A program made the translations under genes and the position numbers. This document shows positions 34,943-43,537 of a stretch of 64,000 nt of DNA, piece after piece. The stretch's first letter is position 1. The number at the start of each line of letters is the position of its first letter. A model generated the notes under the pieces. It saw only the letters and a program-made list of their open reading frames with translations. It made no database searches and was not told where the DNA came from. The stretch comes from Prochlorococcus marinus str. MIT 9314 (GTDB lineage: Bacteria; Cyanobacteriota; Cyanobacteriia; PCC-6307; Cyanobiaceae), in the NCBI RefSeq assembly GCF_000760035.1, contig NZ_JNAO01000013.1, positions 248,001-312,000 on the forward strand. Direction: 5' to 3'.

Positions 34943-36667
34943 CTAATTCTTTAAATTAATTTGATCATAAGAAATCGTTTCTTCAAATAATATCCAACCT
35001 ACAATACTAAATCCACCATAATTTATTCTTCTTTTAAAGTTTTCAATATCTTCTCTTGTTGTTTTTCCAGATTGTATTAAAAGTAATTGATCATTTTTGT
35101 TATTAATTTTAGAAATATTATTTAGAATTTTAATTTCTTTATCAGGATTAATTTTTTTGAGTCTTGATAAAAAGAAATCTAATAATTGATTATCTATATC
35201 TCCTAATTGTATTATCTCTGTTTTTAAATTATCTTTAAAATATAATCTAGAAATTGGCTCTAAATAATCGTTCCAATTATCCGCAATATTAGTAGGAATT
35301 TTTTCTATTAAATTATACGGGATTAAATTTTCTAATTCTTTTGAAGAATAAACATAATTTTTAATCCTCTCTTCAATATATATATACATACTTGCGAAGA
35401 ATAACAAAAATAAACTATGTATTATTAATATCCTTGACCTTACAGGTGCAATCTTTTGATCAAGAAGTGTAGGAACGGTTATTAATTTATATGGCTCTTT
35501 TTTCTTTGCTTTTTCAAGATTAAGTAACCCTAATTGAGATTCTAAATCGATTAAAGTGTAACTATCTCTTAAATATTCATTGTTTAATCTATTAAATTTT
35601 ACATAAACGCCATCTGCCCTTTTGTTTGATTTAATTAATATATCTGCCGCGTCGATCTTGGCTGTTATCAACTTTAAGGCAGATTCTCTTATTCTGTTTA
35701 ACAATTGTTCCCGCTGCCTCTCTAATTTTCTAGTTTTAGAATAATTATTTGTAAATATTGCTTTTGCTTGATTAATTTCGTTTTCCAACTCTTCCAAATT
35801 CTTAAGAATTGATTCTTCAACTAATTGATTACTAGCAGCAAGGTATGAAATTTTTTCATTGTCAATATCTTCTCTTTGAAAATACTCCTTTAACTGGTAA
35901 AATAACCTTTTTTGAATGGCTGCTTCAGTAGTTTGATCTTGAATATTTGAACTATTACTTATTATGGGTCTACTTAGCTCGGTTCCAAATTCTAATGGTG
36001 GAGCATTTACAACTTTTAAATCATTTTCTAACGCAAACTTCTGAGATCTCTCATAAGAAATATTACTTTTTTCTCTATATAGTTCAATTTGATTAGTTAA
36101 ATAATCAATTCCCGTCGAAAGGGTTTTGTCCATATTAACTGTTGAATAATCTTGGTAAACTTCTGAAATGTCATTCAAAATAGGTATTATTGATTCTTTA
36201 TTTTTATTTTTATATTTTATTTTCAGTACACTTGTGCCTTTCTCAAGGTCAACTAGTAAGTTTCCTTTCCATTTCCTAAATGATATTGGTTTGTTGTTAT
36301 TCGGATGACTTTTATCTCTAAGGATTGATTTTTTATATATGGGCATCAGTATTGAAGGACTTTTAAGAATCTCAACTTCAGTATCAAGTTTGGAGGATTG
36401 ATCTTTATTCAATATGAAATCAAAAGTATTACTAGCGGATTGAAAAGCATTATTTATTGGGTTTGATTCACTTTCAAGAACTATCTGAAATTCCCCTTGC
36501 CATACATTTTTCAGCCTAAGGGCATAAATTAAACTTATACTTAATCCTATACTTAAGATATAAATAAACTTTTTTGAATTTCGTATCAAAAAAAGAACTA
36601 AATCTTTGTAGAAAATATCATTATTACCTATTAATATTTCCTCTTCTTTGCTTAAATTATATGTCAT
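34943..36667 (-). CDS. Polysaccharide co-polymerase, Wzc/Wzz-like, without a usable kinase P-loop
   Basis: Inner-membrane chain-length regulator of 574 residues. One transmembrane segment is at about 34-50 (FIYILSIGLSISLIYAL) and a second near 415-430 (IHSLFLLFFASMYIYIE). Between them lies a periplasmic domain with long coiled-coil-like helices (ENLEELENEINQAKAIF, RKLERQREQLLNRI). The cytoplasmic tail of about 140 residues resembles a tyrosine-kinase fold by its ending: LLLIQSGKTTREDIENF and FSIVGWILF match the last strands of BY-kinase domains. I see no Walker A GxxGxGKT, no Walker B and no Tyr cluster, so autophosphorylation is unlikely. It works with the Wza-like protein four bases downstream. 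Confidence 0.82.
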   Translation of the reverse strand: MTYNLSKEEEILIGNNDIFYKDLVLFLIRNSKKFIYILSIGLSISLIYALRLKNVWQGEFQIVLESESNPINNAFQSASNTFDFILNKDQSSKLDTEVEILKSPSILMPIYKKSILRDKSHPNNNKPISFRKWKGNLLVDLEKGTSVLKIKYKNKNKESIIPILNDISEVYQDYSTVNMDKTLSTGIDYLTNQIELYREKSNISYERSQKFALENDLKVVNAPPLEFGTELSRPIISNSSNIQDQTTEAAIQKRLFYQLKEYFQREDIDNEKISYLAASNQLVEESILKNLEELENEINQAKAIFTNNYSKTRKLERQREQLLNRIRESALKLITAKIDAADILIKSNKRADGVYVKFNRLNNEYLRDSYTLIDLESQLGLLNLEKAKKKEPYKLITVPTLLDQKIAPVRSRILIIHSLFLLFFASMYIYIEERIKNYVYSSKELENLIPYNLIEKIPTNIADNWNDYLEPISRLYFKDNLKTEIIQLGDIDNQLLDFFLSRLKKINPDKEIKILNNISKINNKNDQLLLIQSGKTTREDIENFKRRINYGGFSIVGWILFEETISYDQINLKN

Positions 36668-36703
36668 TTAGTCTTTATGCTTAACGTTTGCTTAATAAAT
36701 CAA

Positions 36704-37723
36704 TTAGAGTCTTAAAAATTTACCTTCTTCTATTGAAGTTTTAAAATACTCAATAGTAGACATAATACCATCTTCTAGAGTGATTGTCGGAGACCAACCT
36801 AGACTTGAAATTTTTTCAATATCAACTCTTTTAATAGGATGCCCATCAGGTTTTGATTTGTCCCATATTATCTTACCTTTATAACCGGTTTTATTAGCAA
36901 TTAAAATGGCTAATTCTTTAATAGATATATCATCCCCTGATCCAACGTTGAGATATGTAATTATTTCTCCATTCAAACTTTTTGGAGCATTCTCTGCAAA
37001 AGTCGACCAATTCTCAAGAAGGAAAACAGAAGCATCTCCTAGATCATCAACATGTAAAAAATCTCTTCTAGGAGATCCACTGCCCCAGCATATGACTTCT
37101 TCAACAGAATTTTTTTTTGCTTCATAAAAACGTCTTATTAATGCTGGTAAAACGTGGCTGTTGGTTTGATGGAAATTATCCATTGGACCGTATAGATTCG
37201 CTGGCATTATACTTATCGCATTAAAACCATGTTGTTTTCTTAAAGATTCACATAATTTAATTCCAGCAATTTTTGCAATTGCATACCATTGGTTTGTTCT
37301 TTCTAGTTCACCTGTTAATAAAGATTCCTCTTTCATAGGTTGATGAGAAAACTTTGGATAGATGCAATTACTCCCTAAGAATAGTAATTTTTTGACTTTT
37401 CTTTCCCATGAGATCTCTATTAAGTTAGTTTGAATTTTCAAATTTTCTAATAAAAAGTCAGCAGGGAATGTATCATTTGCGAAAATTCCTCCAACTTTTG
37501 CTGCAGCAATAATCACAACATTTGGTTGGTTTTTCTTAAACCAATCATTTACTTCCTCTCTATAAAGGTAATTTAGTTCACTTCTACTTGGATAAAATAA
37601 TTTACCACCAATTTCTTCTCTCCCATATCCAGATTTTTGTAACGCTCTCAAGATGGCACTACCAGCTAATCCTGAAGCTCCTGCAATTAGTATTTTATCA
37701 TCATAAGAAATATCTTTATTCAT
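36704..37723 (-). CDS. fcl: GDP-L-fucose synthase
   Basis: Epimerises and reduces GDP-4-keto-6-deoxymannose to GDP-L-fucose; 339 residues. The NAD motif ILIAGASGLAGSAIL (about 11-25) is the Fcl form. AAAKVGGIFANDTFPADF near 73-90 and LGSNCIYPKFSHQPMKEESLL near 111-131 are diagnostic, as are WYAIAKIAGIKLCESL (catalytic Tyr/Lys) and MPANLYGPMDNFHQTNSHV. RRDFLHVDDLGDA follows in the substrate half. It lies about 1.3 kb from gmd, with galE between them on the opposite strand. It probably works with that gene to supply GDP-fucose to the GT10 and GT11 enzymes in the window. Confidence 0.93.
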   Translation of the reverse strand: MNKDISYDDKILIAGASGLAGSAILRALQKSGYGREEIGGKLFYPSRSELNYLYREEVNDWFKKNQPNVVIIAAAKVGGIFANDTFPADFLLENLKIQTNLIEISWERKVKKLLFLGSNCIYPKFSHQPMKEESLLTGELERTNQWYAIAKIAGIKLCESLRKQHGFNAISIMPANLYGPMDNFHQTNSHVLPALIRRFYEAKKNSVEEVICWGSGSPRRDFLHVDDLGDASVFLLENWSTFAENAPKSLNGEIITYLNVGSGDDISIKELAILIANKTGYKGKIIWDKSKPDGHPIKRVDIEKISSLGWSPTITLEDGIMSTIEYFKTSIEEGKFLRL

Positions 37724-37930
37724 GAAATTATCAAACTAAATTATTTTCAAAATTCTAAGATTACTAAATAAAATATATTATTTAAAAGAAATATAAATTT
37801 ATAATTCTCAACTTAAAAAAAATAATTAAAATTTCTAATTAAAAATTAAATATAATTTTAAAAATAAAAAAATTTTTTAATAATTTAATAGTGAATTTGA
37901 ATTTGATTATTATTATGTATTTTAAGAATA

Positions 37931-37970
37931 ATTTTATGAAAAGAATTTTAATTTTATGAAAAGAATTTTA
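37931..37970 (+). repeat. Perfect 20-base tandem duplication over the galE start codon
   Basis: The unit ATTTTATGAAAAGAATTTTA occurs twice, at 37931-37950 and 37951-37970, without a mismatch. Each copy contains an ATG. The first (37936) opens a seven-codon reading frame, MKRILIL, whose TGA at 37957-37959 overlaps the ATG of galE at 37956 (ATGA). The second copy supplies the real start. It is a recent-looking duplication that creates a leader peptide repeating the galE N-terminus. Confidence 0.9.
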
Positions 37971-39008
37971 ATAACTGGAGGAGCGGGTTTTATTGGTAGT
38001 CATACTTGCATAAAACTATTAAAAAATAATTATGAGGTTTATTTGGTAGATTCATTTATCAATAGTTCTCCAAAAGTTATTAATAGAATTTCTTCAATTT
38101 GCAATTTATATAATTCAAACTTGGTAAAAAATTTAAAAGTATTCAAAGGCGATATTAAAGATAAGGGATTTATCGAGAATATTTTTTCTAATGCAAAGAA
38201 GATTGGCAAGCCCATTGAAGGTGTAATACATTTTGCTGGATTAAAAGCGGTAAATGAATCAGTTATGAACCCTCTCCTTTATTGGCATGAAAATGTTTTT
38301 TCATCAATTACACTTTTAAGAGTAATGAAAAAATATAAATGTAATCTACTTGTTTTTAGCAGTAGTGCGACTGTTTATGGAAAAGAATCAATATCACCAA
38401 TAAAAGAAAATTCTTATCTCAATCCCTCAAATCCTTATGGTAATACAAAGCTATCCATTGAGAAATTATTAAGCGATATATATAATGAAAATAGAAATCT
38501 TTGGAAAATTGCTTGTTTAAGATATTTTAATCCTATTGGAGCACACCCCTCTTCTTTGATAGGTGAAAACCCTCTTGGAACTCCTAATAACTTATTCCCA
38601 CTAATTTGTAATGCAGCTTTAGACCCTAATCAGAAACTAAAAATTTTTGGTTCTGATTGGAATACTATTGATGGCACATGTATTAGAGACTTTGTACATG
38701 TTTCTGACGTTGCAGAAGGTCATCTGAGAACATTAGAGTATTTAATCAACAATAATTCAAATATTCTTAAGATGAATATAGGTACTGGTTTAGGAACAAG
38801 CGTTCTTCAATTAATTCAGACTTTCTCAAGAATCAATAAAGTTAAGATTAATTATAAATTTAGCTCTCGAAGAGATGGAGATGTAGAAGAAATAGTGGCC
38901 GATAATTTATTGTCAAAATCTTTATTAGACTGGAAACCTAAAAGATCCATAGAAGAAATGTGTGTTGATGGATGGAACTGGAAAAAAAATAATATTAATG
39001 GTTATTAA
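37956..39008 (+). CDS. galE: UDP-glucose 4-epimerase
   Basis: Interconverts UDP-glucose and UDP-galactose; 350 residues. The NAD motif ILITGGAGFIGSHTCIKLL (4-22) and the tip YLVDSFINSSP are standard GalE. HFAGLKAVNESVMNPLLYW near 92-110 is a GalE signature. The Ser region is VFSSSATVYG, and SNPYGNTKLSIEKLL gives the catalytic Tyr/Lys. RYFNPIGAHPSSLIGENP and GTCIRDFVHVSDVAEGHL complete the family pattern. The start at 37956 gives the expected MKRILITGG. It is preceded by a duplicated copy of the start region and a tiny overlapping reading frame. Confidence 0.95.
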   Translation: MKRILITGGAGFIGSHTCIKLLKNNYEVYLVDSFINSSPKVINRISSICNLYNSNLVKNLKVFKGDIKDKGFIENIFSNAKKIGKPIEGVIHFAGLKAVNESVMNPLLYWHENVFSSITLLRVMKKYKCNLLVFSSSATVYGKESISPIKENSYLNPSNPYGNTKLSIEKLLSDIYNENRNLWKIACLRYFNPIGAHPSSLIGENPLGTPNNLFPLICNAALDPNQKLKIFGSDWNTIDGTCIRDFVHVSDVAEGHLRTLEYLINNNSNILKMNIGTGLGTSVLQLIQTFSRINKVKINYKFSSRRDGDVEEIVADNLLSKSLLDWKPKRSIEEMCVDGWNWKKNNINGY

Positions 39009-39055
39009 ACTTTAGGTAAAAATAATTTAAAAATTATTTAATCTAATAAATTTTC

Positions 39056-40132
39056 TTATAAATCTTTTTGAACTTCTTTTTTATCCTCTTCTACCATTTC
39101 TTTTATCATTTGCTCCAAAGTAGTTTTTGGTTCCCATCCCATATCTTTGTAAGCTTTTGATGAGTCTCCTCTTAATTCTTCAACTTCAGTGGGTCTAAAA
39201 TATTTCGGGTCAACTCTTATTATGATTTTATTATTATCTGCTCTTCTACCTATTTCATTTATTCCCTCTCCTTCCCAAATAATGGCAGGTTGACTTTTAT
39301 TTTTATTCCAACCTATTTGTTTTGCAGTTAATTCAATGAACGTTCTTATTGTTTCCATTCTTCCTGTTGAAATTACATAATCTTTGGCTTCTTTTTGTTG
39401 AAGCATTAACCATTGCATAGCCACATAATCTTTTGCATGCCCCCAATCTCTTTTAGCATTTAAATTTCCCATATGTAAGCATTCATCTAATCCAGCTTCT
39501 ATTCTTGAGAGCCCTCTTGTTATCTTTCTAGTTGCGAAAGTTTCTCCTCTTCTAGGACTTTCATGATTAAACAAAATACCATTACAAGCAAATATACCAT
39601 AAGCCTCTCTGTAGTTTACTACTATCCAATATGCATACAGTTTGGCGACACCATAGGGACTTCTTGGATAAAAAGGAGTATTCTCATTTTGGGGACTAAT
39701 TTGAACTTTTCCATATAATTCACTAGTGCTTGCTTGATAAAGTTTAGTTTTCTTTGATAATCCCAAGATTCTTATTGCTTCAAGAATTCTGAGAGTTCCT
39801 AATGCATCGCTATTTGCAGTGTATTCAGGGGTTTCAAAACTTACAGCTACATGACTTTGTGCACCTAAATTATATATTTCGTCTGGCTCGATTTCTTTTA
39901 TAATTCTTATTAAATTTGTGCTATCTGTAAGGTCGCCATAGTGCAAAATGAAATTTAAATTATTTTCGTGTGGATCTTGATAAAGATGATCTATCCTTCC
40001 TGTATTAAAACTACTTGATCTTCTTTTTATGCCATGAACTTCATAACCTTTTTCTAATAAAAACTCGCTTAAATAACTCCCATCTTGACCTGTTACGCCC
40101 GTTATTAGTGCTTTTTTGTTTTTATTTTTCAT
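39056..40132 (-). CDS. gmd: GDP-mannose 4,6-dehydratase
   Basis: Converts GDP-mannose to GDP-4-keto-6-deoxymannose, the precursor of GDP-fucose and GDP-perosamine-type sugars. The protein has 358 residues. The NADP motif [19 protein letters not shown] (8-26) is the Gmd form. [20 protein letters not shown] near 32-51 is diagnostic. [11 protein letters not shown] and the catalytic [16 protein letters not shown] follow, then [18 protein letters not shown] and [13 protein letters not shown]. The gene is transcribed away from the next + strand SDR with a 200-base gap. Its product serves fcl at 36704-37723 and perhaps the PLP enzyme at 28026. Confidence 0.97.
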   Translation of the reverse strand: MKNKNKKALITGVTGQDGSYLSEFLLEKGYEVHGIKRRSSSFNTGRIDHLYQDPHENNLNFILHYGDLTDSTNLIRIIKEIEPDEIYNLGAQSHVAVSFETPEYTANSDALGTLRILEAIRILGLSKKTKLYQASTSELYGKVQISPQNENTPFYPRSPYGVAKLYAYWIVVNYREAYGIFACNGILFNHESPRRGETFATRKITRGLSRIEAGLDECLHMGNLNAKRDWGHAKDYVAMQWLMLQQKEAKDYVISTGRMETIRTFIELTAKQIGWNKNKSQPAIIWEGEGINEIGRRADNNKIIIRVDPKYFRPTEVEELRGDSSKAYKDMGWEPKTTLEQMIKEMVEEDKKEVQKDL

Positions 40133-40263
40133 AAATTATTTAGAAAATTAACTTTTATAGAAATCAAATGGATTAATTTTTATTTTTTAATTAAAAATTA
40201 GTTTCTTTGTAATTTACACAAAATAAATCAATTTCACATTGTCTTTTAAGCCGTTTTTACAAT

Positions 40264-40291
40264 TTGGTAAAAAAATATAGATTGATATTAT
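40264..40291 (+). promoter_or_regulatory. Candidate sigma70-type promoter
   Basis: TTGGTA at 40264-40269 and TATTAT at 40286-40291 are separated by 16 bases and lie about 42 bases before ATG 40333. This is the best -35/-10 pair I see in the 200-base gap. The high AT content makes chance matches possible. Confidence 0.35.
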
Positions 40292-40332
40292 AGTATTTTG
40301 TAGGGATTAAAATTTAAATTAATAAATATAAA

Positions 40333-41352
40333 ATGTTTAATGATAAATTATCTTTTTTAGTAACTGGTGTTGCTGGTTTTATAGGTTCAGCATTAGTAAA
40401 AAGACTGCTTGAAAATGGCAATAAGATTGTTGGCATAGATAATATGAATGATTACTATGATAAATCTTTAAAAGAATCTAGACTAAAAAGTATAAAAAAA
40501 ATTTCATCTAAATCTCAGGGTCAATTCACTTTCTATAAATGTTCACTTGAAGATAAATTATTTCTTGAAAGTATATTCCTTAAAGAAAACCCTGATATAG
40601 TTGTGCACTTAGCTGCTCAGGCTGGAGTTAGATATTCGATTGAAAATCCTAATGCATATTTTCAAAGCAATTTAATAGGATTTGGAAATATAATTGAATC
40701 AATAAGAAAGATTAGTATCCAAAACTTTATCTTTGCATCAAGTAGTTCAGTTTATGGCGGAAGCAGTAATTTACCATTTAAAGAAGATCAATTGGTAGAT
40801 AAGCCTATTAGCCTATATGCGGCTACAAAAAAATCAAATGAGTTACTTGCTTATTCATATAGTCATCTCTATAAGATTCCCACAATAGGTTTGAGATTTT
40901 TTACTGTTTATGGTCCATGGGGTAGACCAGATATGGCTCCATATATATTTCTTGAATCTATGCTTTCAAATAAAACTATAAAAATATATAATTACGGAAA
41001 AATGAGAAGAGATTTTACATATATTGATGATGTAATAGAGGGGCTATTTAGATGTTGTTTTAAGCCAGTATTAAATAATAAATCTTCCTTTTATTTAGAA
41101 CAAACAGCTCCTTTTAAAATTTTCAATATAGGAAATGGTAATCCAATTCAATTAATGGATTTTATTGAGAAATTAGAGATTAAATTAGGTTTTGAGGCTA
41201 TCAAAGAATTTTTGCCTATTCAAAAAGGAGATGTAATAGAAACTTTTGCTGACACCTCAGAATTGCAAAAATGGATTGGTTTTTCTCCTGAAACACCCTT
41301 AGAAATAGGATTAGATGAATTTATAAAATGGTATAAGAGCTATCATTCCTAG
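40333..41352 (+). CDS. NAD-dependent epimerase, UDP-glucuronate 4-epimerase-like
   Basis: Extended SDR of 339 residues, close in pattern to UDP-glucuronate 4-epimerase (CapI/LspL). The NAD motif FLVTGVAGFIGSALVKRLL (8-26) and the tip GIDNMNDYYDKSLKESRL are characteristic of that enzyme. HLAAQAGVRYSIENPNAYF near 93-111, FASSSSVYGGSSNLPF and SLYAATKKSNELLAYSYSHLY (catalytic Tyr/Lys) also fit. FFTVYGPWGRPDMAPYIF is the usual next signature. UDP-glucuronate can come from the UDP-glucose dehydrogenase at 47261-48694, so UDP-galacturonate is the likely product. It is followed by a 182-base gap. Confidence 0.86.
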   Translation: MFNDKLSFLVTGVAGFIGSALVKRLLENGNKIVGIDNMNDYYDKSLKESRLKSIKKISSKSQGQFTFYKCSLEDKLFLESIFLKENPDIVVHLAAQAGVRYSIENPNAYFQSNLIGFGNIIESIRKISIQNFIFASSSSVYGGSSNLPFKEDQLVDKPISLYAATKKSNELLAYSYSHLYKIPTIGLRFFTVYGPWGRPDMAPYIFLESMLSNKTIKIYNYGKMRRDFTYIDDVIEGLFRCCFKPVLNNKSSFYLEQTAPFKIFNIGNGNPIQLMDFIEKLEIKLGFEAIKEFLPIQKGDVIETFADTSELQKWIGFSPETPLEIGLDEFIKWYKSYHS

Positions 41353-41534
41353 AAGTACTCAAACTATATTCTTATCGATCAAATCTTAATAATTTTAGAT
41401 AATATCAGTAAAAATTTTAGGAGTAGAAATTTATTAACTTAATTATTAGATGTTTAAAAATATTCTTATCAAGTTACTATTTGTATAAAATGTCTAAGGA
41501 AACCTTATAGTAAATCTGTAATATTTAGAAAATT

Positions 41535-42593
41535 TTGAAACAAGAAACAATCTTAGTTACTGGTTCTTCAGGATTGATTGGAGGCGAGGTAGTTAATTTC
41601 TTTTGTGAAAAAGGATTTAAAGTTTTAGGTGTAGATAACAATATGAGAGAAGTCTTTTTTGGTAGACAAGGGAGTACAAAAAGTAATTTAAAAAGATTGG
41701 AAAACAAATTTAGTTCTTTTAAGAGCCATAATATAGACATAAGAAACAGAAAATTAATTGATGAACTAGTTAAAGAAAAGAAACCAAACATAATTGTACA
41801 TACAGCTGCACAACCTTCTCATGATAAGGCTGCTGAGATTCCATTCTTAGATTTTGAGGTAAATGCATTTGGAACTCTTAATTTATTAGAATCTACTAGA
41901 AAATATTGTTCGAACTCTCCATTTATACATCTTTCAACGAACAAAGTTTATGGTGATACTCCAAATAAAATTCAAATAAAGGAACTCGAAACACGTTGGG
42001 AATATAAAAATAATTTCTTTAAAAAAGGTATAAATGAAAATTTAACTATTGATCAATCTACTCATTCTTTATTTGGAGTTTCGAAATTATCTTCAGATTT
42101 ATTAGTTCAGGAATACGGTAGATACTTTAATATACCTACCTGTTGTCTTAGGGGAGGTTGCTTAACCGGGCCATCTCATTCGGGAGTAAAATTACACGGT
42201 TTTTTAAATTACTTAATAAGGTGTAATTTATTGAAAAAGAAGTATACAATTTTTGGTTATAAAGGCAAACAAGTAAGGGATAATATTCATTCTTTTGATG
42301 TGGCAAACTTTATTTATTTATTTTCTAGAAATCCTAAGTTGGCGGCTGTTTATAATATTGGAGGAGGTTATGCAAATAGTATTTCTATTCTTGAAGCATT
42401 TAATCTTATTGAATCTTTGACAGGAAACAAAATGGTTTATGACTATGATCCTAAAGAAAGAATAGGAGATCATATTTGTTACTACAGCGATCTTACAAAG
42501 ATTAGAGGCGACTATCCAAGTTGGGAAATAACAAAATCATTAACTAATATTTTTGAAGATATTCATGATGGACTTAAAGATATTGTTACATGA
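41535..42593 (+). CDS. NAD-dependent epimerase, CDP-paratose 2-epimerase-like
   Basis: Extended SDR of 352 residues with the pattern of CDP-paratose (tyvelose) 2-epimerase RfbE relatives. Signs are ILVTGSSGLIGGEVVNFF (6-23), the tip VDNNMREVFFGRQGST (about 36-51), HTAAQPSHDKAAEIPF near 91-106, and HLSTNKVYGDTPN. At the catalytic site it reads HSLFGVSKLSSDLL, with Phe instead of Tyr in the YxxxK pattern. CLRGGCLTGPSHSGVKLHG and VRDNIHSFDVANFI follow. The start is TTG 41535, with no in-frame ATG nearby. The next gene overlaps by four bases. A CDP-sugar substrate would fit the rfbF/rfbG route; this is inference. Confidence 0.82.
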   Translation: MKQETILVTGSSGLIGGEVVNFFCEKGFKVLGVDNNMREVFFGRQGSTKSNLKRLENKFSSFKSHNIDIRNRKLIDELVKEKKPNIIVHTAAQPSHDKAAEIPFLDFEVNAFGTLNLLESTRKYCSNSPFIHLSTNKVYGDTPNKIQIKELETRWEYKNNFFKKGINENLTIDQSTHSLFGVSKLSSDLLVQEYGRYFNIPTCCLRGGCLTGPSHSGVKLHGFLNYLIRCNLLKKKYTIFGYKGKQVRDNIHSFDVANFIYLFSRNPKLAAVYNIGGGYANSISILEAFNLIESLTGNKMVYDYDPKERIGDHICYYSDLTKIRGDYPSWEITKSLTNIFEDIHDGLKDIVT

Positions 42594-43465
42594 AGACTAT
42601 TATCTTAAAAGGAGGCCTGGGTAATCAACTTTTTCAACTTGCTAAGTATTTTGATCTTTATGCTAATTTTAGTGACCTCAAAATAGATATAAAGACAGGT
42701 TTTTTACTTGACTTCAAATATAAAAGAAAATTAGAGATAAAAGAATTAAAAAAGAGTAAATTTAGAAATCCAAATTATTTTTGTTTTTTTAATGCACTTT
42801 TTCTAATTTTAGAAAAAGTTTTTCCCTATTTAAATTATTTATTCAACATTAATGTTATCGATGATAATAAAGAAAGATATAAAAATACCGGTAGTAGATT
42901 AGTTATTTTTAATGGTTATTTTCAAGACTATAAATTAGTAAATTCCAACTTAAGTAATATTTATAATCTCGTTAAATCAAATTTTCTCGTAAACAAAGAA
43001 AGTAAATTTAAGGAACTTATAGAGTGTATCGATTCATGTACAAATTCTGTTGCTTTATGTATAAGATTTTATGAAGAGTCAAAAGATCCAAATATTCACG
43101 CTTCTAAAAATTCAAATCTTAAAAGTCCTGAAAACTTTAATAAAGTTATAAGAAATTTTGAAAAAAAAGTTGAAAATCCTACATTTTTTGTTTTTGTGCA
43201 GGAAGAAAATCAATTTACGGATAAATTACAATTTAATTGTCCTTTTCATATCATTTCGCACGATAGAGGATTCAGGGGCTCTTGGGAAAGACTTACATCT
43301 CAAGCGCATTGCAAACATCATATCTTTAACAACAGTACTTTTTATTATTGGGGAGCAATTTTTTCTCAATTTTTAAACAAAAGATTGGACATTGAGGCTC
43401 AGGTTTTTGTTACAGATAACTTTATTTATAAAGATATATACTGTCCTGAATGGAAAAGATTTTAA
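42590..43465 (+). CDS. Glycosyltransferase family 11 (alpha-1,2-fucosyltransferase-like)
   Basis: Probable alpha-1,2-fucosyltransferase of 291 residues. The N-terminus IILKGGLGNQLFQLAKYFDLY (4-24) is the GT11 signature GGLGNQLFQ. VALCIRFYEESKDPNIH near 154-170 replaces the usual HxRRGDY donor motif, keeping the Arg. The later FVFVQEENQF and HCKHHIFNNSTFYYWGAIF stretches match GT11 motifs III and IV. The ATG overlaps the previous stop (ATGA). GDP-fucose from gmd/fcl is the expected donor. Confidence 0.86.
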   Translation: MKTIILKGGLGNQLFQLAKYFDLYANFSDLKIDIKTGFLLDFKYKRKLEIKELKKSKFRNPNYFCFFNALFLILEKVFPYLNYLFNINVIDDNKERYKNTGSRLVIFNGYFQDYKLVNSNLSNIYNLVKSNFLVNKESKFKELIECIDSCTNSVALCIRFYEESKDPNIHASKNSNLKSPENFNKVIRNFEKKVENPTFFVFVQEENQFTDKLQFNCPFHIISHDRGFRGSWERLTSQAHCKHHIFNNSTFYYWGAIFSQFLNKRLDIEAQVFVTDNFIYKDIYCPEWKRF

Positions 43466-43508
43466 GTTAATGATTCTTTTGAATTTTATATTTTATTTGG
43501 CGCTTGTT

Positions 43509-43514
43509 TATAAT
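43509..43514 (+). promoter_or_regulatory. Perfect TATAAT -10 element before an SDR gene
   Basis: TATAAT at 43509-43514 lies 23 bases before ATG 43538, in the 72-base gap after the fucosyltransferase gene. No good -35 hexamer is at 16-18 bases. It could start a new transcript for the following SDR and the glycosyltransferase coupled to it. Confidence 0.4.
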
Positions 43515-43537
43515 ATGGAAAATAAAAGATTTAATTA

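Noticed and set aside
37936-37959. First ATG in the duplicated sequence as the galE start
   Set aside because: This frame stops after seven codons; galE starts at the second ATG.
41535-42593. Loss of the catalytic Tyr (Phe in FGVSK) as a defect
   Set aside because: The SLFGxSK pattern appears to be usual in this CDP-paratose-epimerase-like subgroup, so I do not treat it as damage; this rests on memory of the family.
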